A stretch of DNA of 12,542 nt from assembly GCA_043812055.1 (NCBI GenBank), contig JBDRMN010000042.1, positions 1-12,542 of the forward strand, given 5' to 3'. Position numbers and translations under genes: made by a program. Position 1 is the first letter of the stretch. Each line of letters opens with the position of its first letter. The notes beneath the pieces are model-generated. The model was not told where the DNA came from. It was given only the letters and a program-made list of their open reading frames with translations, and did no database searches. The stretch is from JBDRMN01 sp043812055. Its GTDB lineage: Bacteria; Patescibacteriota; Gracilibacteria; JAHISY01. Shown one piece after another: positions 10,854-12,542 of the stretch.

Positions 10854-11020
10854 ATAGGATTAAGGAGTAAGGAGTAAGGATTAAGCCCTACACCCAAAAA
10901 CCTCGTAGTCCGCCGCAGCGGACGGAGATCCTGAGAGACGAACAAAGTGAGGATTCGAAGGGCAGAAACCCAAAGACCTAAAAACCCTAACTACTAACTA
11001 CTCTCTACTCACTACTAACC
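10854..11020 (-). repeat. Intergenic repeat, copy 2, interrupted by a palindromic block
   Basis: On the minus strand this gap repeats the words of 5047-5165 in the same order. Between TTTAGGTCTTTGGGT and TTTTTGGGTGTAGGG it carries about 69 extra bases (10899-10967) made of the GTAGTCCGCCGC.GCGGAC palindrome (10905-10923) and a CCTGAGA...TCGAAGGG element (10930-10962). The insert is bounded by ACCCAAA on both sides (10892-10898, 10968-10974; plus strand), like a target-site duplication. The repeat reaches into the ferredoxin gene and supplies its last codons and TAG stop. Confidence 0.65.
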
Positions 11021-11226
11021 TCAATCGCCCCCACCGGACAAGCCGCCTGCGCTTCCCGCGCCTTGGCCAGATCCTCTTCGGAAAATTCTTTGTCTTTCAC
11101 GACACTCAGTCCCGTCTCGCTATTCATCTCGAAAACTTCCGGTGCGATACTGGCGCAGATGCCGCAGCCGATGCAGGTGCTGTTGACTGAGACTGGTTTG
11201 GTATTTTGGGAATCGTCTTTGCTCAT
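11005..11226 (-). CDS. Single-cluster [4Fe-4S] ferredoxin
   Basis: A 73-residue soluble electron carrier. Cluster ligands are C18-IG-C21-GI-C24 and C63-P, the pattern of monocluster ferredoxins of the Thermotoga/Bacillus type; the second-cluster motif is replaced by the helix FSEEDLAKAREAQAACP. The first 12 residues are polar and the surface is strongly acidic, as usual. No redox partner is encoded nearby, so its pathway cannot be inferred. The C-terminus EVSSE and the TAG stop are encoded by the start of the intergenic repeat on its 3' side. A -10-like TACAAT (11244-11249) is 17 nt before the ATG, with no Shine-Dalgarno. Identity is secure. Confidence 0.93.
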   Translation of the reverse strand: MSKDDSQNTKPVSVNSTCIGCGICASIAPEVFEMNSETGLSVVKDKEFSEEDLAKAREAQAACPVGAIEVSSE

Positions 11227-11273
11227 GAGGCTGGAATGTAAATATTGTATTTTAGTTTCCAGTTGCGAGTTAT

Positions 11274-11337
11274 GAGTTGCCAGATATTAATCCTGAATTT
11301 CAATTTCTGGGAACTGGAAGCTGGTAACTGGCAACTC
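11274..11337. repeat. Inverted repeat between trpD and ferredoxin
   Basis: GAGTTGCCAG (11274-11283) and CTGGCAACTC (11328-11337) are perfect reverse complements 44 nt apart; the second touches the trpD stop codon. Variants of AACTGGAA/GTTCCAG recur between and beside them (TTCCAGTTGCGAG at 11258-11270). The gap is another stuttering word repeat; no T-tract terminator is present. Confidence 0.55.
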
Positions 11338-12351
11338 CTACGCCTTTTCGCTAAATTTGATCATATCTGCCAGCTTCTGCTTCGCCGCGCCGGAATCAAT
11401 GCTTTCTTCCGCGATTTTGATTCCCTCAGACAAATCCTTAGCTTTGTCGGCAGCCAGGAGAGCGGCGGCGGCATTCAGGACGACCACGTTCCTCGGAGCA
11501 CCCGTCTCGCCGTTTAGAATCGCCCGGGTGATCATGGCGTTGTATTCCGCATCTTTACCGAGCAATTCATCACGCTGGGCAAGCGGAATACCGAGCTCGG
11601 CTGGATCAACCTTCAGATAACTCACTTCACCATCTTTCAGTTCGAAGGCGGTGTTTTCATCCCCGGTAGTCGTGAGTTCGTCGAGTCCGTAACCGTGCAC
11701 TATGATCGCGTGCGTGTGGTCCATTTTGCGCAGGACGTGGGCGAGCGTGGTTACCAACTCCTGATTAAACACTCCCACCAACTGATGCTTCGCTCCGGCG
11801 GGATTAGTCAGCGGACCGAGGACATTGAAAATTGTACGCTGCTTGAGTTTCTGCCGAACGGGGGCCGCGTGGCGCATGGCGGGGTGGAAGTTTGGCGCGT
11901 AAAGGAAGCCGATGCCAACTTCTTCGATGGACTGCTGAACCTGCACGGGTTCGAGATCGATCTTCACCCCCAAAGCGGTGAGCACGCAGGCACTGCCGGA
12001 ATTCGAGCTCACGGAACGATTTCCGTGCTTCGCGACGGCCACACCCGCTCCCGCGGCGACGAAGGCAACGGTCGTCGAGATATTGAAAGTATTACTCTGG
12101 TCACCGCCGGTTCCGCAGACGTCGAGGAGGGGAGCGCGATCCGGGGCGATGCGAATCGCGTGTTCGCGCATCATCTTCGCACTACCCGCAATTTCATCAT
12201 CGGTCTCACCTTTTTCGGCGAGCAAAACCAAATATTCTTCCAACTGCACATGATCGACACCGCCACTCATGATCGCACGCATGGCTTCGCTAGCGTCTTC
12301 GAGAGTAAGGTTTTCTTTTTTACGAAGTTTTTCTAAGTAAGTCTCTAACAT
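11338..12351 (-). CDS. trpD: Anthranilate phosphoribosyltransferase
   Basis: TrpD transfers the phosphoribosyl group of PRPP to anthranilate, the second committed step of tryptophan synthesis. From ATG at 12349-12351 it has 337 residues, normal for the family. The PRPP-binding loop is DVCGTGGDQSNTFNIST (80-84 is GTGGD), followed by AVAKHGNRSVSSNSGSACVL (KHGNR 108-112), NFHPAMRHAAPVRQ, IFNVLGPLTNPA and HGYGLDELTTTGDEN. After SGSA the family usually has Asp (SGSADVLEALG); here it is Cys. A TTG two codons upstream would overlap the preceding gene by 4 nt; I prefer the ATG, leaving 2 nt after the upstream stop. No other trp gene is in the window, so either the pathway is scattered or the enzyme acts on imported anthranilate. 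Identity is secure. Confidence 0.96.
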   Translation of the reverse strand: MLETYLEKLRKKENLTLEDASEAMRAIMSGGVDHVQLEEYLVLLAEKGETDDEIAGSAKMMREHAIRIAPDRAPLLDVCGTGGDQSNTFNISTTVAFVAAGAGVAVAKHGNRSVSSNSGSACVLTALGVKIDLEPVQVQQSIEEVGIGFLYAPNFHPAMRHAAPVRQKLKQRTIFNVLGPLTNPAGAKHQLVGVFNQELVTTLAHVLRKMDHTHAIIVHGYGLDELTTTGDENTAFELKDGEVSYLKVDPAELGIPLAQRDELLGKDAEYNAMITRAILNGETGAPRNVVVLNAAAALLAADKAKDLSEGIKIAEESIDSGAAKQKLADMIKFSEKA

Positions 12352-12353
12352 TT

Positions 12354-12542
12354 TCAAGAACTAAATTTACCCATGCTGGCCTGCACGCCATTCTGCAAAA
12401 ACTCTTCCAAAGCTGCAACTGCTTTCGTGATAATTTTCGGCAGCTGTTTTTCCTCATCTTTGGCGAATTTCTGCAAAACGAATTCTTCCGCCGTTTCGGT
12501 GTCGAGTAACGCGTTCGCAGTTCCGAGCCGGATTCGCGGAAA
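12354..12542 (-). CDS. pth: Peptidyl-tRNA hydrolase, C-terminal end only
   Basis: The last 62 residues of a minus-strand gene enter from the right edge. They begin FPRIRLGTANALLDTETAEE, matching the Pth segment that normally reads F-x-R-[LI]-R-[IL]-G-I, continue as FVLQKFAKDEEKQL and a long helix ITKAVAALEEFLQNG, and end VQASMGKFSS, the position of the family's A-M-N-x-F-N terminus. Pth releases peptides from prematurely dissociated peptidyl-tRNA in the cytoplasm and is essential in most bacteria. The TGA stop is 2 nt before the trpD ATG, so the two genes are probably co-transcribed and translationally coupled. The catalytic His lies outside the window, so the call rests on the C-terminal pattern. 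Confidence 0.75.
   Translation of the reverse strand, partial: FPRIRLGTANALLDTETAEEFVLQKFAKDEEKQLPKIITKAVAALEEFLQNGVQASMGKFSS

Noticed and set aside
1..12542. Alternative genetic code (TGA as glycine)
   Set aside because: TGA ends pth and the helicase at family-appropriate points, and no recognised gene needs TGA read through.

Overview
The window looks like chromosomal housekeeping DNA from a small-genome bacterium, most plausibly a member of Patescibacteria/CPR. This is an inference from style. The genes are compact. There is a TIGR02436-type four-helix-bundle gene, many GC-rich palindromic repeats sit between genes and even inside them, and almost no start codon has a Shine-Dalgarno sequence. 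TGA is used as a stop (pth, the helicase gene), so the TGA=Gly code of Gracilibacteria/Absconditabacteria does not apply. No phage, transposase, CRISPR array or defence operon is visible.

Layout. Bases 1-2350 (minus strand) hold an SOS-type block: lexA, a four-helix-bundle gene bracketed by inverted repeats, a 46-residue single-pass membrane protein not previously called, and recA running off the left edge. Three helically phased copies of one motif lie upstream of lexA. Bases 2350-2724 contain a terminator, a possible gene remnant and a good sigma70-type promoter for a 76-residue unknown protein. CorA (minus) and a four-helix membrane protein (plus) follow, divergently arranged; then a strong terminator, a zinc-ribbon protein and an RluD-family pseudouridine synthase (plus), which converges with and overlaps a UPF0016/TMEM165 cation transporter (minus). 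A tRNA-Leu(CAG) gene (minus) carries two tandem 56-bp units that copy its 3' end. Bases 7041-7391 contain only palindromes and a duplicated piece of the helicase 3' end.

A UvrD/PcrA helicase (minus, 7392-9583) is split into two frames exactly at an A AAA AAG slippery heptamer. A -1 shift restores a normal-length 730-residue protein. The same gene carries palindromic insertions at three internal places and is flanked on both sides by hairpins of one family (GGTTC...GAACC). Bases 9876-12542 (all minus) hold an 81-residue helical unknown, a solo HD-GYP phosphohydrolase, a [4Fe-4S] ferredoxin, TrpD and the C-terminus of peptidyl-tRNA hydrolase.

The most unusual content is the repeat ecology rather than a new enzyme system: nested palindromes, in-frame palindromic insertions, a dispersed intergenic repeat of about 105 bp present in two inverted copies (one interrupted by a palindrome), tRNA-tail tandem units, and locally repeated stop-codon-rich words in most gene gaps. 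The frameshifted helicase and the lexA/small-membrane-protein/recA cluster are the two biological leads most worth testing.
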